NCBI GenBank assembly: GCA_031272545.1
Contig: JAISTP010000013.1
Coordinates: 1 to 55,506 of the forward strand
Source of the DNA: Bacilli bacterium
GTDB taxonomy: Bacteria > Bacillota_I > Bacilli_A > JAJDGJ01
Length of the DNA: 55,506 nucleotides
Direction: 5' to 3'
A program made the translations under genes and the position numbers. Positions 26,494-37,386 of this stretch are shown here, piece by piece (the first letter of the stretch is position 1; every line of letters starts with the position of its first letter). Under the pieces are notes generated by a model, which ran no database searches, was not told the DNA's origin, and saw only the letters and a list, made by a program, of their open reading frames with translations.

Positions 26494-27137
26494 AATTCAA
26501 CAAATTCACCATTACCAACAAAAATAGTTGCTTCACAAATATTGGCAATGTGACCTCTAGTTCTCTCTAATGTACGAATAACACCATTTAATAAGATAAA
26601 TGACTCAACATTATTATCTTCTATTTCACTAAAAGGATTACTTTCAATTGTTTCATTTAATAATCTTACTAAATCAGATTCATTTCTTATTAATTCATAT
26701 GCATGATCAACATCAGTATTAATAAAAGCTTTTTTACATTCAGTAAGTAATTCACTAATAATCATACCCATTTCATTAGTATTTTTTAAGAATAAACTAG
26801 TTAAAAAAGTTTTATCACTATTAATAATCGCTGTTTTAGCATTACTTTTTGCATAATCAGCTATTCTTTCGACATCATTTGCGACTTTAATCATACCAAT
26901 TAAAAAACGTAAATCTTTAGCTACAGGCTGATGTTTAGCAATAGCTAACATAACATCATAATTAATATTTTGTTCTAATTGATTTATTTTTTCATCACTC
27001 TCAATTACTTCTAAAGCTTCATTATGATTATTACTAATCAAAGCATCAATAGCTTTATTATGATTTTCAATTGTCTTATCAAACATTAATATAACTTTAT
27101 CTAAGATACTTTCAATTACTTCATCTAAAATAGTCAT
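26490..27137 (-). CDS. phoU: Phosphate transport regulator PhoU
   Basis: The 215-residue all-helical protein has two PhoU repeats, with DVERIADYAKSNAK in the first and a similar RTRGHIANICEATIF in the second. It represses the Pho regulon and restrains phosphate uptake through PstB and PhoR. AGGAGG precedes the ATG. It follows pstB by 12 bases. Confidence 0.95.
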   Translation of the reverse strand: MTILDEVIESILDKVILMFDKTIENHNKAIDALISNNHNEALEVIESDEKINQLEQNINYDVMLAIAKHQPVAKDLRFLIGMIKVANDVERIADYAKSNAKTAIINSDKTFLTSLFLKNTNEMGMIISELLTECKKAFINTDVDHAYELIRNESDLVRLLNETIESNPFSEIEDNNVESFILLNGVIRTLERTRGHIANICEATIFVGNGEFVEL

Positions 27138-27149
27138 TTATATAACCTC

Positions 27150-27908
27150 CTATCCAAATCGACCAGTAATATAATCTTCAGTTTTACTATTCTTTGGATT
27201 AGCAAAAATTACATCAGTCTTATCATATTCAATTAATTCCCCCATTAAGAAGAAAGCAGTATAATCGCTAATACGAGCTGCTTGTTGCATTGAATGAGTA
27301 ACGATAATAATAGTATAATCCTTTTTTAACTCATTAATCAACTCTTCAATTTTAGTTGTTGCTATTGGATCTAAAGCAGAAGTTGGTTCATCCATTAATA
27401 AGACATCTGGCTCCATAGCAATAGCCCTTGCAATACAAAGTCGTTGTTGCTGGCCTCCGCTTAAACCTAAAGCACTGCTATGAAGACGATCTTTAACATC
27501 ATCCCATAAAGCTGCTTTCTTTAAACTATTTTCGACAATACTATCTAATTCTTTTTTATTAGTCAAACCTTGACATTTAGGACCATAAATAACATTTTCA
27601 TATATGCTCATTGGGAAAGGATTAGGTCTTTGAAAAACCATACCAACTTTCTTTCTTAATTCAATTTCATTATAACTATCACTATTAACATTTTCATTAT
27701 TAAAGAGAATACTACCTTCAATACGACAATTAGCAATTAAATCATTCATACGATTAAGACAACGTAAAAAGGTTGATTTACCACAACCTGATGGTCCTAT
27801 TAAAGCTACAACACAATTATCATCAATATTAATACTAATATTTTTTAATGCTTGCTTACTACCATACCATAAATTTAAATTAATTATTTCAAAAATATTA
27901 TTCATCAT
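27150..27908 (-). CDS. pstB: Phosphate ABC transporter ATPase PstB
   Basis: The 252-residue ATPase has Walker [10 protein letters not shown], signature [19 protein letters not shown] and Walker [14 protein letters not shown], with the PstB-specific [11 protein letters not shown] after the P-loop. It powers high-affinity phosphate import. One base separates it from pstA. Confidence 0.98.
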   Translation of the reverse strand: MMNNIFEIINLNLWYGSKQALKNISINIDDNCVVALIGPSGCGKSTFLRCLNRMNDLIANCRIEGSILFNNENVNSDSYNEIELRKKVGMVFQRPNPFPMSIYENVIYGPKCQGLTNKKELDSIVENSLKKAALWDDVKDRLHSSALGLSGGQQQRLCIARAIAMEPDVLLMDEPTSALDPIATTKIEELINELKKDYTIIIVTHSMQQAARISDYTAFFLMGELIEYDKTDVIFANPKNSKTEDYITGRFG

Positions 27909-27909
27909 C

Positions 27910-28722
27910 TTAACCTCTCTTTTTAAATAAATAATTTACTAACTTAACTAATAAATTCAATAATACCACGATTAATAATAATATTAAAGCAATACCATAG
28001 GCACTCCCAATACCATTACTACTATAAGTAGGTTCTTGAATAATTAAATATAATTTAGTTGCGAGTGTAGAACCTTGATCCATAAAAGAATGAGGAATAA
28101 CACTAGCTGTTCCAATTACAAACATAATAGCGGCAGTTTCACCAACAATCTTACCTATTGCTAGAATAACACCATTAATAATACCATCAATACAATAAGG
28201 AATAATAACACGATTAATCGTTGTAAATTTACTAGCTCCTAAAGCTAAAGAACCTTGTATTTGATCTACTTTAATTGTTTTAATAGCTTCTTCAGTATTT
28301 TTAATTATTAGTGGCAAAACAACAATACTCATAATTAAAGAAGCTGTTAAAATTGATCTGTTTAAACCAATATAATAAATAAAGAAAGATAAAGCAAATA
28401 AACCAAAAATAATTGAAGGTATACCATTTAAACTATCAATACTAAAACGCATAGCTTTTACAAAACGACCATTATTAGTATAGATTTGTAAATAAATAGC
28501 ACTAAAGATACCTAGAGGTAAAGCTATTAATAAAGCTAAACCAACGACCATTAAAGTAGTAATAATTAAAGGAACACTTTCTTTAAATAATTCTTTATTT
28601 AAAAAACCAATACCTTGAATAACAATAAATCCTGCTAAACAAAACACTAAAATAACTAATAATATCGTAGCTAAATAAGTTAATAATTTTATTAAAGTAA
28701 CACCCCATGAACGATTAAGCAT
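27910..28722 (-). CDS. pstA: Phosphate ABC transporter permease PstA
   Basis: A membrane protein of about 270 residues with six helices and the permease motif [18 protein letters not shown], which contacts PstB. The ATG at 28722 overlaps pstC by 8 bases and is preferred over the GTG at 28734, which collides with the AAGG site. Confidence 0.95.
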   Translation of the reverse strand: MLNRSWGVTLIKLLTYLATILLVILVFCLAGFIVIQGIGFLNKELFKESVPLIITTLMVVGLALLIALPLGIFSAIYLQIYTNNGRFVKAMRFSIDSLNGIPSIIFGLFALSFFIYYIGLNRSILTASLIMSIVVLPLIIKNTEEAIKTIKVDQIQGSLALGASKFTTINRVIIPYCIDGIINGVILAIGKIVGETAAIMFVIGTASVIPHSFMDQGSTLATKLYLIIQEPTYSSNGIGSAYGIALILLLIVVLLNLLVKLVNYLFKKRG

Positions 28723-29587
28723 TATCAACACCACCTTTATTTAATAAGACTAATAAGACAATATTAATAATCATAATCATTATAAAGAGAATAATACCAG
28801 AAGCATACAACGCATTTTGATGTAACCCGCTAGCATAAGACATTTCAGTTGCAATATTAGAAGTTAAAGTTCTTGTTGGTTCTAATAAATTCTTAGGTAA
28901 ATTAATGGCATTCCCACTAACTAACATAACAGCCATTGTTTCACCAATAACACGACCAGCACCTAAGACAATAGCCGCAAAAATACCTGAACGAGCAGCT
29001 CTAAGTTCAACTTTATAAATAGTTTGAATCTTATTAGCACCAAGACCTAAACTAGCTTCAGTATACATTGGATCTACTGCTTCTAATGAGTTGACACAAA
29101 CAGTAATAATAGTAGGTAAAGACATTAAAGCTAAAACAAAAATAGCAGCTAACATACTATTACCAGAAACACCAACCATATAATAAAAATGATCATATAA
29201 AAATGATACAACGGTTTTTAGTACAAAAAATCCAACAATAACTGAAGGAATACCAGCTAAAATTTCTACAATAAACATAATAATATTTTTAATTTTAGCA
29301 TTAACCATTCGCACTAAACAAACACTACTTAAAATCCCAATAGGAATCGATATTAATAATGATAGTATCGTACTTACAACAGTTGATAAAATCATATAAA
29401 GTAAACCAAAACTTGGATTTTTTGCAGTTGGTTGCCATTCGCCATTAAATATCATTTTAATAAAACCATATTCTCTTAAAGCAGGAAAACCCTCTAAAAA
29501 AATAAAAATGATAATTAGTAATAATAATAAAGAAGCAAAGATAATACTTAATTTATATAATGTTTCAAAAAAAACTTGTTTTTTCAT
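28715..29587 (-). CDS. pstC: Phosphate ABC transporter permease PstC
   Basis: The 290-residue permease has six hydrophobic helices and the coupling motif EASLGLGANKIQTIYKVELR, followed by GRVIGETMAVMLVSG. It forms the channel with PstA. Its ATG directly follows the pstS stop codon (TAAATG). Confidence 0.96.
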   Translation of the reverse strand: MKKQVFFETLYKLSIIFASLLLLLIIIFIFLEGFPALREYGFIKMIFNGEWQPTAKNPSFGLLYMILSTVVSTILSLLISIPIGILSSVCLVRMVNAKIKNIIMFIVEILAGIPSVIVGFFVLKTVVSFLYDHFYYMVGVSGNSMLAAIFVLALMSLPTIITVCVNSLEAVDPMYTEASLGLGANKIQTIYKVELRAARSGIFAAIVLGAGRVIGETMAVMLVSGNAINLPKNLLEPTRTLTSNIATEMSYASGLHQNALYASGIILFIMIMIINIVLLVLLNKGGVDNA

Positions 29588-30388
29588 TTATTTCACCTTA
29601 ATAAATCCTTCATTTTCCATAATTTGTTGTCCTTTCTTAGACAATATAAAAGATATAAATTCATCTACTTTTTTATTATCTTTTTTACTAACTAAATAAA
29701 AATCTCTAGTAATAGGATATTTTTTATCAATAATTGATTGTTCACTAGGTTCAACACCATTTAATTTGATAGCTTTAATTTCATCATCAACACTACCAAG
29801 TGACATATAACCAATAGCTCCTTCTTTTTGAGCAACATTTTCGATAACAGCACCAGTAGAATTAACAATAACTGGATTATTACTATCTACTAAACTAATC
29901 CCTTGATCTGTTTTAACTTTTATATTTTCTTCAAAAGCATCTCTTGTTCCTGAACCATTTTCACGTGATACTAAAACAATAGGGCGATTGATACCACCAA
30001 AATCTTTCCAATTAGTTTTTTTACCACTATAAATATCATGTAAATCATCTATCGTTAAATTGTCAACACCATTATTTTTATTAACAACAACTACAATAGC
30101 ATCAATACCAATTATATTAACATTTAAATCATCTTTAAGCTCATCTTTAGTTAAAGAACGAGAGCTCATCCCAATATCTGATACACCATCAGTAGCAGCA
30201 GTAATTCCAGCACTAGAACCATCAGCGGTTAAATTGATTTTCACATTGTTATCTTTTTCATAACTAGCAATCAATTTTTCCATTACAGGTGCAATACTAG
30301 TAGAGCCAGAAACTTCTAATTGATTAGAACTTTCTTTACAAGAAGTACATACTAACAAAATTAATACTAAACTTAATATTTTTTTCAA
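29588..30388 (-). CDS. pstS: Phosphate-binding lipoprotein PstS
   Basis: A lipoprotein signal (lipobox LVCTSC, Cys near residue 16 of the chosen start) precedes a phosphate-binding fold with SGSTSIAPVMEKLI, SSRSLTKDEL and SRENGSGTRDAFEE. It captures phosphate outside the membrane for PstCA. I start it at the TTG at 30388, which lies 8 bases after GGAG; the ORF start at 30418 lies at the promoter. It is the first gene of the pst operon. Confidence 0.95.
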   Translation of the reverse strand: MKKILSLVLILLVCTSCKESSNQLEVSGSTSIAPVMEKLIASYEKDNNVKINLTADGSSAGITAATDGVSDIGMSSRSLTKDELKDDLNVNIIGIDAIVVVVNKNNGVDNLTIDDLHDIYSGKKTNWKDFGGINRPIVLVSRENGSGTRDAFEENIKVKTDQGISLVDSNNPVIVNSTGAVIENVAQKEGAIGYMSLGSVDDEIKAIKLNGVEPSEQSIIDKKYPITRDFYLVSKKDNKKVDEFISFILSKKGQQIMENEGFIKVK

Positions 30389-30416
30389 ATAAAATTCTCC
30401 TTTTCTTAACATTAAC

Positions 30417-30470
30417 ATTATATATTATTTTTTTGTCTAATTACTGTAAATTTTATTAATATTATGTTAA
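30417..30470 (-). promoter_or_regulatory. pstS promoter with PhoP-box-like direct repeats
   Basis: On the minus strand TTAACA-N5-TTAATA-N3-TTTACA-N5-TAGACA (30434-30470) lies before TATAAT (30417-30422), with 11 bases between the last repeat and the -10 box. Bacillota PhoP boxes are TT-[ACT]-A-[CT]-A direct repeats, usually found in place of a -35 box, as here. Confidence 0.6.
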
Positions 30471-30507
30471 AAAAAGAGAAATAAAAACATTTATCTCTCT
30501 TATATAT
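30471..30507 (-). terminator. Terminator after the Na/Pi cotransporter
   Basis: AAGAGAGATAAAT pairs imperfectly (three-base bulge) with ATTTCTCTT, followed by seven T on the minus strand. It separates the topoisomerase/Na-Pi transcript from pstS. Confidence 0.6.
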
Positions 30508-30513
30508 CATATT

Positions 30514-32169
30514 TTAAAATAATTTCTTGGTTCTAGTACAAATATTATAACAATGATCTCCTATTCTTTCTAAATCTGAAACAATGTCAATAAAAACAGT
30601 TGTCGCAGTTGCACCCATTGGTTCTTTATTTTTAACACGCTCAATATAACCATTTTTAACAACTATTTCTAAATCATCTAATTGCTCTTCTTCTAAGTCC
30701 ATTGTATTTATTAAATCACGACTAGGATTATTTATTAAAGAAATAGTATTTTTCATAATGCTATCTAATAAATCAAACATTCTCATTAGTTCATCTAAAG
30801 CCATCGGTGTTAATTCTTCTTTAGCATCATAAATCGTATCAAAATACTTAACAACATTAATACATTGATCTCCTATTCTTTCTAAATCTTTTAAAGTATA
30901 GAAAAGATTAGAATGTAAAGTAGCATCTTTTTCAGGTAAAGGATAAGCAACAATTTCTACTAAGTAATCAGCTATACGATCATTAATATCATTAACAATA
31001 TCTTCATAACCTCTAATTTTAGAAACTAAATTATAATCTTTTGTATTAATATACTTTCTTGTTTGAACAATCATCTTTTCACAAATTTGTGCCATTTCAA
31101 TAGTAGCTTTATAAGCAACAGAGACAGCAACTTCAGGTGATTCTTCAATAATTTTCTTGTCTAAAACAACACTAGTTTTAACTTCATCTTCATGATTAGT
31201 ATCACGAATAAGCTTAGTAACTAAAAAGACTAAGCCACCAGCGAAAGGTAATAAAACAATAGTAGTTGTAACATTAAATGAAGCATGGGCAAAAGCAATT
31301 TGCATCATTTTATTTAAATTTAAAGTATGACCTATCCAATCAATATATTGATAGAATAATGGGAAGATAATTAAAAAGATAATTGTACCAATTAGATTAA
31401 AACAAACATGAGCTGCGGCTGCTCTTTTTGCGGCAATACTTCCACCAACAGCCGCTAAAACAGCTGTAATAGTAGTTCCAATATTATCACCAAATAAGAT
31501 TGGTAAAGCACCATGTAAACTTAAAACACCTTCACTATATAAAGTTTGTAAAATACCAATAGTTGCGGATGATGATTGAATAAGTAAAGTCATACACATA
31601 CCTAAACCAACACCAGCAAACTTATTATTTGCTAGACTAACAGCTAAATCTTCTTTAAATAAAGGCATATCAGCTAATACCTTTAAAGAATCACCCATAG
31701 TTGATAAACCAAAGAATAAGGCTCCAAAACCTAATAATAACATTCCATAATTTTCCGTACGTGGTTTTTTAGCCATCATTGCCATAAAAGCACCAACAAT
31801 TAAAAAGTAAGGAGCATAAGCAGAAAGATGAAAACCAATTAAAATTGCTGTTATAGTAGTACCAATATTAGCCCCCATAATAATACCAACAGCTTGTTTT
31901 AAATTCATAATTCCTGAACGTACTAAAGAAATTGTTAAAGCAGTAGTACCCGAACTAGATTGAATTAAACCAGTAACCGTAGCTCCGACAATTACTCCCA
32001 TAACTGGATTAGTTGTATAACGATCAATAAGTTGTTTCATACGATTACCAGCTAATACCTTTAAAGTATCACCCATAACTTTGATACCAAATAAGAATAT
32101 AGCAAGACCAGCTAAGGCTTGTAAGCCATTAAAATTAACAGCTTGTGCTTGACTTATAAATGTTCCCAA
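30514..32169 (-). CDS. Na/Pi cotransporter family protein with PhoU-like domain
   Basis: The 551-residue protein has two NptA/NptII-type inverted membrane repeats (each with a QSSS motif: GLIQSSSGTT and LLIQSSSATI; also GANIGTT and GDNIGTT) followed by a PhoU-like helical domain at about 340-551. It is a predicted sodium-phosphate transporter; the direction of net transport is not known. The start is TTG at 32169, behind GAGG. It lies 15 bases after parC and next to the pst operon, so two phosphate systems are neighbours. Confidence 0.92.
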   Translation of the reverse strand: MGTFISQAQAVNFNGLQALAGLAIFLFGIKVMGDTLKVLAGNRMKQLIDRYTTNPVMGVIVGATVTGLIQSSSGTTALTISLVRSGIMNLKQAVGIIMGANIGTTITAILIGFHLSAYAPYFLIVGAFMAMMAKKPRTENYGMLLLGFGALFFGLSTMGDSLKVLADMPLFKEDLAVSLANNKFAGVGLGMCMTLLIQSSSATIGILQTLYSEGVLSLHGALPILFGDNIGTTITAVLAAVGGSIAAKRAAAAHVCFNLIGTIIFLIIFPLFYQYIDWIGHTLNLNKMMQIAFAHASFNVTTTIVLLPFAGGLVFLVTKLIRDTNHEDEVKTSVVLDKKIIEESPEVAVSVAYKATIEMAQICEKMIVQTRKYINTKDYNLVSKIRGYEDIVNDINDRIADYLVEIVAYPLPEKDATLHSNLFYTLKDLERIGDQCINVVKYFDTIYDAKEELTPMALDELMRMFDLLDSIMKNTISLINNPSRDLINTMDLEEEQLDDLEIVVKNGYIERVKNKEPMGATATTVFIDIVSDLERIGDHCYNICTRTKKLF

Positions 32170-32184
32170 TACAATACCTCATTT

Positions 32185-34749
32185 CTAAAAATCATCAAAA
32201 TCTAAATCAAATTCCATTTGAGAATTAAAATCATCATAATCTAAAATATCATCTTCTTCATTATTATCAGATAATATTTTAGAATTATTATCATTATTAA
32301 TGATACCATTATTGTTAGTCAAGTGTAAATCAAATATTAAACATGCATCAATAATTTGTTGATTATCAGTTAATTCAATAGTCTTTTTCATACCTTCTTG
32401 AATGTTAGATAGTGGTGTATCATATGCTTTAACTAATTTAACACTATAATCATTCTTAGTAATAAAGACATCACTATTATCATTTATTTTTAAAGTTTTT
32501 AAAACATAATCTGGATTAGTCTTCTTTTGTTTAATAACTAATTTACCTTTAGTATTACGATTAGCACTTTCAACTAAACCTAATCCCATTCTTTTAGTTT
32601 GACCATTTTCACAAACAATATAAACTTGTTCTTTGCTGATAGCTTCTAAAGCAAGACAACCAACTAAAATATCATTGTTTAAACGCATTGCTTTAACGCC
32701 ACTAGCTCTTGGTGAAGTAGGTTGAAAATCACTTAAATTAAAACGTAACATATAACCATTACGAGAAGTTAAATTAACATCATTATTAACTAAAGCAATA
32801 TCATTAGCCACAATTTTATCATCATCTTTTAACTTAAAATATTTTAATACTTTACTATAACGAGAAACTTCTAAATCTTTAAGGTAAGTTGTTTTAATTA
32901 AGCCATTTTGTGAAACACTAACTAAGATTTGATTAGTATTAAAATCATTAATTAATAAAGCACTTACCACTTTAGCACTACTACTCATTCCACTAACATA
33001 ATTATTTAAATGTTTACCAAAATCCTTCCATTTAGTTTCAACTAAATCATAAACAGGAATAAAAGCATAATTACCATCATCTAGAAAGACTAATAATTTA
33101 TCTAAAGTACTAGCTTGTGAAATCGCAAAGATAAAATCATCTTCTTTTCTAACAAATTCATTATTATTTGATTGATAAGAACGCATACTACTTCTTTTAA
33201 CATAACCATCTTTTGATATTGAAATCATTACATCTACATCCGCAATTAAATCTTCTTTATCAATATTAATTTCTTCAATATCACTTTCAATAATTGTTTT
33301 TCTTTTTTGTTTAAACTCATCTTTAACTTCATTTAACTTATCAATAATAGTTTGATTTAATAAAGATGGATTATTTAATAATTCATTTAAATGATTAACT
33401 TCAGCTTTTAATTGTTCATCTTCTTCTTTTAAAACATTAATATCAGTATTAGATAAACGATATAATCTTAAATCTACAATTGCTTCAGCTTGAATTTGAC
33501 TAAATTGAAAAGCATTAATTAAATTAGTTATTGAATCACTACGATTAATACTACTTCTAATAATTTGAATTACTTCATCAATAACATCAACTGCTTTAAT
33601 TAATCCCGCAACAATATGAAGTCTATTTTTCGCAATTTCTAATTCATATATACTTAATTTAGTTAAAACATCTTTTTGATGATTAATATAAGCATCTAAT
33701 AGAGGAATAATACCTAAAGTCATAGGTTTACGATTAACGATTGCGACCATATTAAAAGAATAATAAACTTGTAAATCAGTATTTTTATATAAATAATTTA
33801 AGATTAAATTCTCATCCGCATTCTTTTTTAATTCAATAATAATATTAAGACCATTACGATCAGATACATCACTTACACTAACAATACCATCAATAACTTT
33901 ATCTACTTTAATTTCTTCTATTTTTCTAACTAAATCCGCTTTATTAACTTCAAAAGGAATTTCACTTATATTAATTACTTTATAATTACGATTAGTTTCA
34001 ATTGAAAGTTTTGCTCTTACTACAATACGCCCTTTACCAGTTTGATAAGCTTTTTTAATTTGATCTTTTCCTTGAATAATACCACCAGTACAAAAATCAG
34101 GGCCTTTTACAATTTTTAAGATATCTTTTAATTCACAAGTCGGATTAGTAATTCGATAAATACAAGCATCGATAACTTCTTGTAAATTATGAGAAGGAAT
34201 GCTTGTTGAATAACCAACTCCAATACCTTCACAACCATTTACTAATAAGTTAGGATAATAACTAGGTAAAACAGTTGGTTCTAACTCAGTATCATCAAAA
34301 TTAGGCGTAAATAAGACCGTATTTTTATTAACGTTTTCTAATAATTTCATAGCAATTTTTGATAAACGAGCTTCAGTATAACGCATCGCAGCTGCACTAT
34401 CACCATCAATACTTCCATTATTACCTTGCATATCAATTAAAGGATGATTCATTTTAAAATCTTGTGATAATCTAACCATTGCTTCATAAACTGAACTATC
34501 ACCATGAGGATGATAATTACCAATAATTGCACCTACTGATTTAGCACTTTTACGATACGCCTTATTATAAACATTACCTTCTTTAAACATTGCATATAAA
34601 ATTCTTCTTTGAACAGGTTTTAAGCCATCACGAGCATCAGGTAAAGCACGATCTTGAATTACATATTTTGAATAACGTGAAAAGCCATCCCCCATAACAT
34701 CTTCAAGAGTCTCAAAGTAAGTTTCTAATTCTTCATTAAATGACATCAT
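32185..34749 (-). CDS. parC: DNA topoisomerase IV subunit A
   Basis: The 854-residue subunit has the type IIA winged-helix/tower core with catalytic Tyr in [12 protein letters not shown] and the quinolone pocket [17 protein letters not shown] (wild-type-like Ser and Glu). The C-terminal propeller is divergent and ends in an acidic tail. I call it ParC rather than GyrA because of the GDSSVYEAM pattern and because its partner is clearly ParE-like. It overlaps parE by 14 bases. It decatenates daughter chromosomes. Confidence 0.93.
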   Translation of the reverse strand: MMSFNEELETYFETLEDVMGDGFSRYSKYVIQDRALPDARDGLKPVQRRILYAMFKEGNVYNKAYRKSAKSVGAIIGNYHPHGDSSVYEAMVRLSQDFKMNHPLIDMQGNNGSIDGDSAAAMRYTEARLSKIAMKLLENVNKNTVLFTPNFDDTELEPTVLPSYYPNLLVNGCEGIGVGYSTSIPSHNLQEVIDACIYRITNPTCELKDILKIVKGPDFCTGGIIQGKDQIKKAYQTGKGRIVVRAKLSIETNRNYKVINISEIPFEVNKADLVRKIEEIKVDKVIDGIVSVSDVSDRNGLNIIIELKKNADENLILNYLYKNTDLQVYYSFNMVAIVNRKPMTLGIIPLLDAYINHQKDVLTKLSIYELEIAKNRLHIVAGLIKAVDVIDEVIQIIRSSINRSDSITNLINAFQFSQIQAEAIVDLRLYRLSNTDINVLKEEDEQLKAEVNHLNELLNNPSLLNQTIIDKLNEVKDEFKQKRKTIIESDIEEINIDKEDLIADVDVMISISKDGYVKRSSMRSYQSNNNEFVRKEDDFIFAISQASTLDKLLVFLDDGNYAFIPVYDLVETKWKDFGKHLNNYVSGMSSSAKVVSALLINDFNTNQILVSVSQNGLIKTTYLKDLEVSRYSKVLKYFKLKDDDKIVANDIALVNNDVNLTSRNGYMLRFNLSDFQPTSPRASGVKAMRLNNDILVGCLALEAISKEQVYIVCENGQTKRMGLGLVESANRNTKGKLVIKQKKTNPDYVLKTLKINDNSDVFITKNDYSVKLVKAYDTPLSNIQEGMKKTIELTDNQQIIDACLIFDLHLTNNNGIINNDNNSKILSDNNEEDDILDYDDFNSQMEFDLDFDDF

Positions 34750-36697
34750 TATTAACTCCTTCTAATATTTTGGTATAGTCATCTTCTAAAGTAAAGACAA
34801 CATTATCATCAATCCATTTTTTTCTTGATTCAGGTTTATCACCCATTAAAACATTAATTCTTTTTTCAGCTGCTGCCATATCTTCAATACCAACTTGAAT
34901 TAATTTTCTTTCTTTAGGATCCATTGTTGTTTCCCATAATTGACTAGCATTCATTTCTCCAAGTCCCTTATATCGTTGAATTTCACCCTTACCATATTCT
35001 TTCATTACTTTTTTTAATTCTTCTTCATCATAAGCATATAATAAAATATCTTTTTTACCTTGTTTTTTATGATATTTATATAAAGGTGGACAAGCTAAAT
35101 AAATCTTTCCTTTTAAAAATAAATCTTTCATATAAATGTAAAAGAAAGTTAATAATAAGTTTTGAATATGAGCTCCATCAACATCCGCATCAGTCATGAT
35201 AATTACTTTACCATAATTACAATCTTCTGCATCAAATTCATTACCAATTTCGCCACCTATAGTATTAATTAAAGTCGCTATTTCTTCATTTTTTAAAATA
35301 TCAGCTAATTTAGCTTTTTGTGTATTAATAACTTTACCACGTAAAGGTAAAATAGCTTGATGTTTACGATCACGCCCTTGTTTAGCACTTCCACCAGCTG
35401 AATCACCTTCGACAATAAATAATTCATTTAATTCTATATTTTTAGATTGAGCTGGCGTTAATTTCCCACCTAAAATTTTATTCTTTGCATTATCTTTTCC
35501 TTTACGTACATTTTCTCTAGCTTTACGAGCAGCTTCACGAGCTTGTTGGGCACGTAATGCTTTCTTACATAAGTTTTGCGCAAATTCTTTATGTTCTTCA
35601 AGATAAAAATACATTTTGTCATAAACTAAATTTTCAACACTAGCACGAGCAATAGGAGTTCCTAATTTACCTTTGGTTTGACCTTCAAATTGTAAAATAC
35701 CTTCCGGTACTCTAATTGAAATAATAGCACATAAACCTTCTCTTATATCAGAACCCTCTAAGTTTTTATCTTTTTGTTTTAAAATATTTTGAGCACGAGC
35801 ATAATCATTAAATACTTTAGTTAAACCAGATTTGAAGCCAGCTTCATGTGAACCACCATCAACTGTTTTAACATTATTAACAAAACTTAAAATATTTTCA
35901 GAATAACCATCACTATATTGCATTGCAATTTCAATTTCAATATCATTATTTTCACCATCAAAATCAATTATATCGCCATAAGCATGTTTTTCTTCATTTA
36001 GATACTCCACAAAAGAAATAATACCTTTGTCATAACAATAACTAACTTCTTTAATTTCATCTTCACGTAAATCTTTTAAATTAATATGTAATCCCTTATT
36101 TAAAAAAGCTGATTCTTGTAATCTTTGAGCTATCGCATTAAAGTTAAAATCAATATTATTAAAAATCTCTTCATCAGGATAAAAAGTTACTTTAGTTCCA
36201 GTACTCTTACTAGTTCCTACTTGTTTTAAATTTTTATCTAAAATACCACCATCTTTAAAAGATATTTCATATTCTTTATTATCACGATAAATATTAACTA
36301 AAACTTTCTTAGATAAGAAATTTACAACACTAGCACCAACACCATGAAGACCACCAGCACTTTTATAAGCTCCATCTTGCGAGAACTTTCCACCAGCATG
36401 AAGAATAGTAAAAATAACTTCTGGAGTACTCTTCCCACTTTCGTGTTTACCAACAGGGATACCACGGCCATGATCAGTTATTGAAATACTTCCATCTTTA
36501 TTTATTTGAACATCAATAACATTACCATAACCAGCTAATCTTTCATCAATCGCATTATCAACAATTTCCCATACTAAATGATGTAGACCTCTACTATCAG
36601 TACTACCAATATACATTCCAGGTCTTTTTCTTACCGCATCTCTATCTTCAAGAATCTTAATACTTGCGGCTGTATAATTAGTATTTTGATTACTCAT
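34736..36697 (-). CDS. parE: DNA topoisomerase IV subunit B
   Basis: The 653-residue ATPase subunit has [19 protein letters not shown], the GHKL ATPase motifs ([21 protein letters not shown]), the TOPRIM domain ([29 protein letters not shown]) and the C-terminal RYKGLGEMN. The [17 protein letters not shown] and [10 protein letters not shown] stretches match Gram-positive ParE more closely than GyrB. GGAG precedes the ATG. It is the first gene of parE-parC-Na/Pi. Confidence 0.93.
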   Translation of the reverse strand: MSNQNTNYTAASIKILEDRDAVRKRPGMYIGSTDSRGLHHLVWEIVDNAIDERLAGYGNVIDVQINKDGSISITDHGRGIPVGKHESGKSTPEVIFTILHAGGKFSQDGAYKSAGGLHGVGASVVNFLSKKVLVNIYRDNKEYEISFKDGGILDKNLKQVGTSKSTGTKVTFYPDEEIFNNIDFNFNAIAQRLQESAFLNKGLHINLKDLREDEIKEVSYCYDKGIISFVEYLNEEKHAYGDIIDFDGENNDIEIEIAMQYSDGYSENILSFVNNVKTVDGGSHEAGFKSGLTKVFNDYARAQNILKQKDKNLEGSDIREGLCAIISIRVPEGILQFEGQTKGKLGTPIARASVENLVYDKMYFYLEEHKEFAQNLCKKALRAQQAREAARKARENVRKGKDNAKNKILGGKLTPAQSKNIELNELFIVEGDSAGGSAKQGRDRKHQAILPLRGKVINTQKAKLADILKNEEIATLINTIGGEIGNEFDAEDCNYGKVIIMTDADVDGAHIQNLLLTFFYIYMKDLFLKGKIYLACPPLYKYHKKQGKKDILLYAYDEEELKKVMKEYGKGEIQRYKGLGEMNASQLWETTMDPKERKLIQVGIEDMAAAEKRINVLMGDKPESRKKWIDDNVVFTLEDDYTKILEGVNNDVI

Positions 36698-36722
36698 TTA
36701 ACGAATCACTCCAATCTTATTA

Positions 36723-36731
36723 ATTATAGCA
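36723..36731 (-). promoter_or_regulatory. Extended -10 promoter of parE
   Basis: TGCTATAAT on the minus strand lies about 25 bases before the parE ATG. No good -35 box is seen. Confidence 0.55.
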
Positions 36732-36897
36732 TAAATATATTAAAAAAATGATAGCTAAGAATTTAGAATTTATCTTTTTTAAAACATTTGATACTAACTT
36801 AATTACTAAATAATTAAAATAACCTCTTTATTACCAAAGTTAGTTTCTATTAACATCTTTAAAATTAAAATAAATACTTATATTTTTTATTATCCTA

Positions 36898-36990
36898 TTG
36901 ACTATTACATAATAATATTTATTATATAATTAAGAAATAGGTTAACTTCTAAGGGCACTTGGTCCTGGAGGATAACCTATTTTTATTTTA
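36898..36990 (+). ncRNA. Possible short RNA: promoter, hairpin and T-tract
   Basis: TTGACT (36898) and TATAAT (36925) have a long 21-base spacer. They precede a perfect ten-base stem, AAATAGGTTA (36936-36945) with TAACCTATTT (36973-36982), closed by a 27-base loop with a further short stem (AGGG/TCCT). A T-rich tail follows. It looks like a 50-base transcript ending at a terminator, or an attenuator without a gene. It does not match SRP RNA, preQ1 or other families I know. Confidence 0.35.
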
Positions 36991-37193
36991 TACTTTTAAT
37001 ATATTCTTGTGGTTGTAGCCATAACAATTCATTATTATCAATTTGTAGTATTAGATTATTTATATCGTTAACTCTAGCTCTATAATTATATCGTTAATAA
37101 TTATTCATTTATCCATATAGTATCTGGCCTAAATTCTTTAACTGCATTAATTGTTTTTTGAAGCATACTAGATAAGACGCCAAATCTTTTCTT
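36983..37193 (-). pseudogene. Degraded gene remnants between parE and the KAP-like gene
   Basis: Two stop-bounded fragments on the minus strand read like protein. One (37101-37193) contains RFGVLSSMLQKTINAV and FRPDTIWINE; the other (36983-37093) ends NNELLWLQPQEYIKSIK, which faintly resembles a Nudix C-terminus. Neither has a start site. Together with the hairpin above and a 15-base tandem repeat at 37216-37245, this is what the 690-base gap holds. Confidence 0.3.
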
Positions 37194-37215
37194 TTAATTA
37201 TTCAAGTACTTAGTT

Positions 37216-37245
37216 CTTTTATATCTAATACTTTTATATCTAATA
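37216..37245. repeat. 15-base tandem duplication
   Basis: CTTTTATATCTAATA occurs twice head to tail in a gene-free stretch. Probably replication slippage. Confidence 0.6.
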
Positions 37246-37386
37246 CTTTGTCACTATTTTAATTACTATCCAGTATTCTTAATTTTAAATAACTTAACTC
37301 TAATTTCATAATTTTTTAGATATATCATAGTATTTTACCTTATTATCTTAAACATAATATATTGTATTGATATTATTTAAATAATG

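Noticed and set aside
32185-36697. Annotation as gyrA-gyrB
   Set aside because: The conserved stretches ([21 protein letters not shown]; order B then A) fit topoisomerase IV better. A genome-wide search for the other pair would settle it.
36898-36990. Signal-recognition-particle RNA, preQ1 or tmRNA identity of the hairpin
   Set aside because: The conserved cores of those RNAs (for example GGTCAGG and GGAAGGAAGCAG of SRP RNA) are absent and the element is too short.
37216-37245. Start of a CRISPR array or iteron set
   Set aside because: Only two copies, directly adjacent and without spacers; no cas or replication gene nearby.
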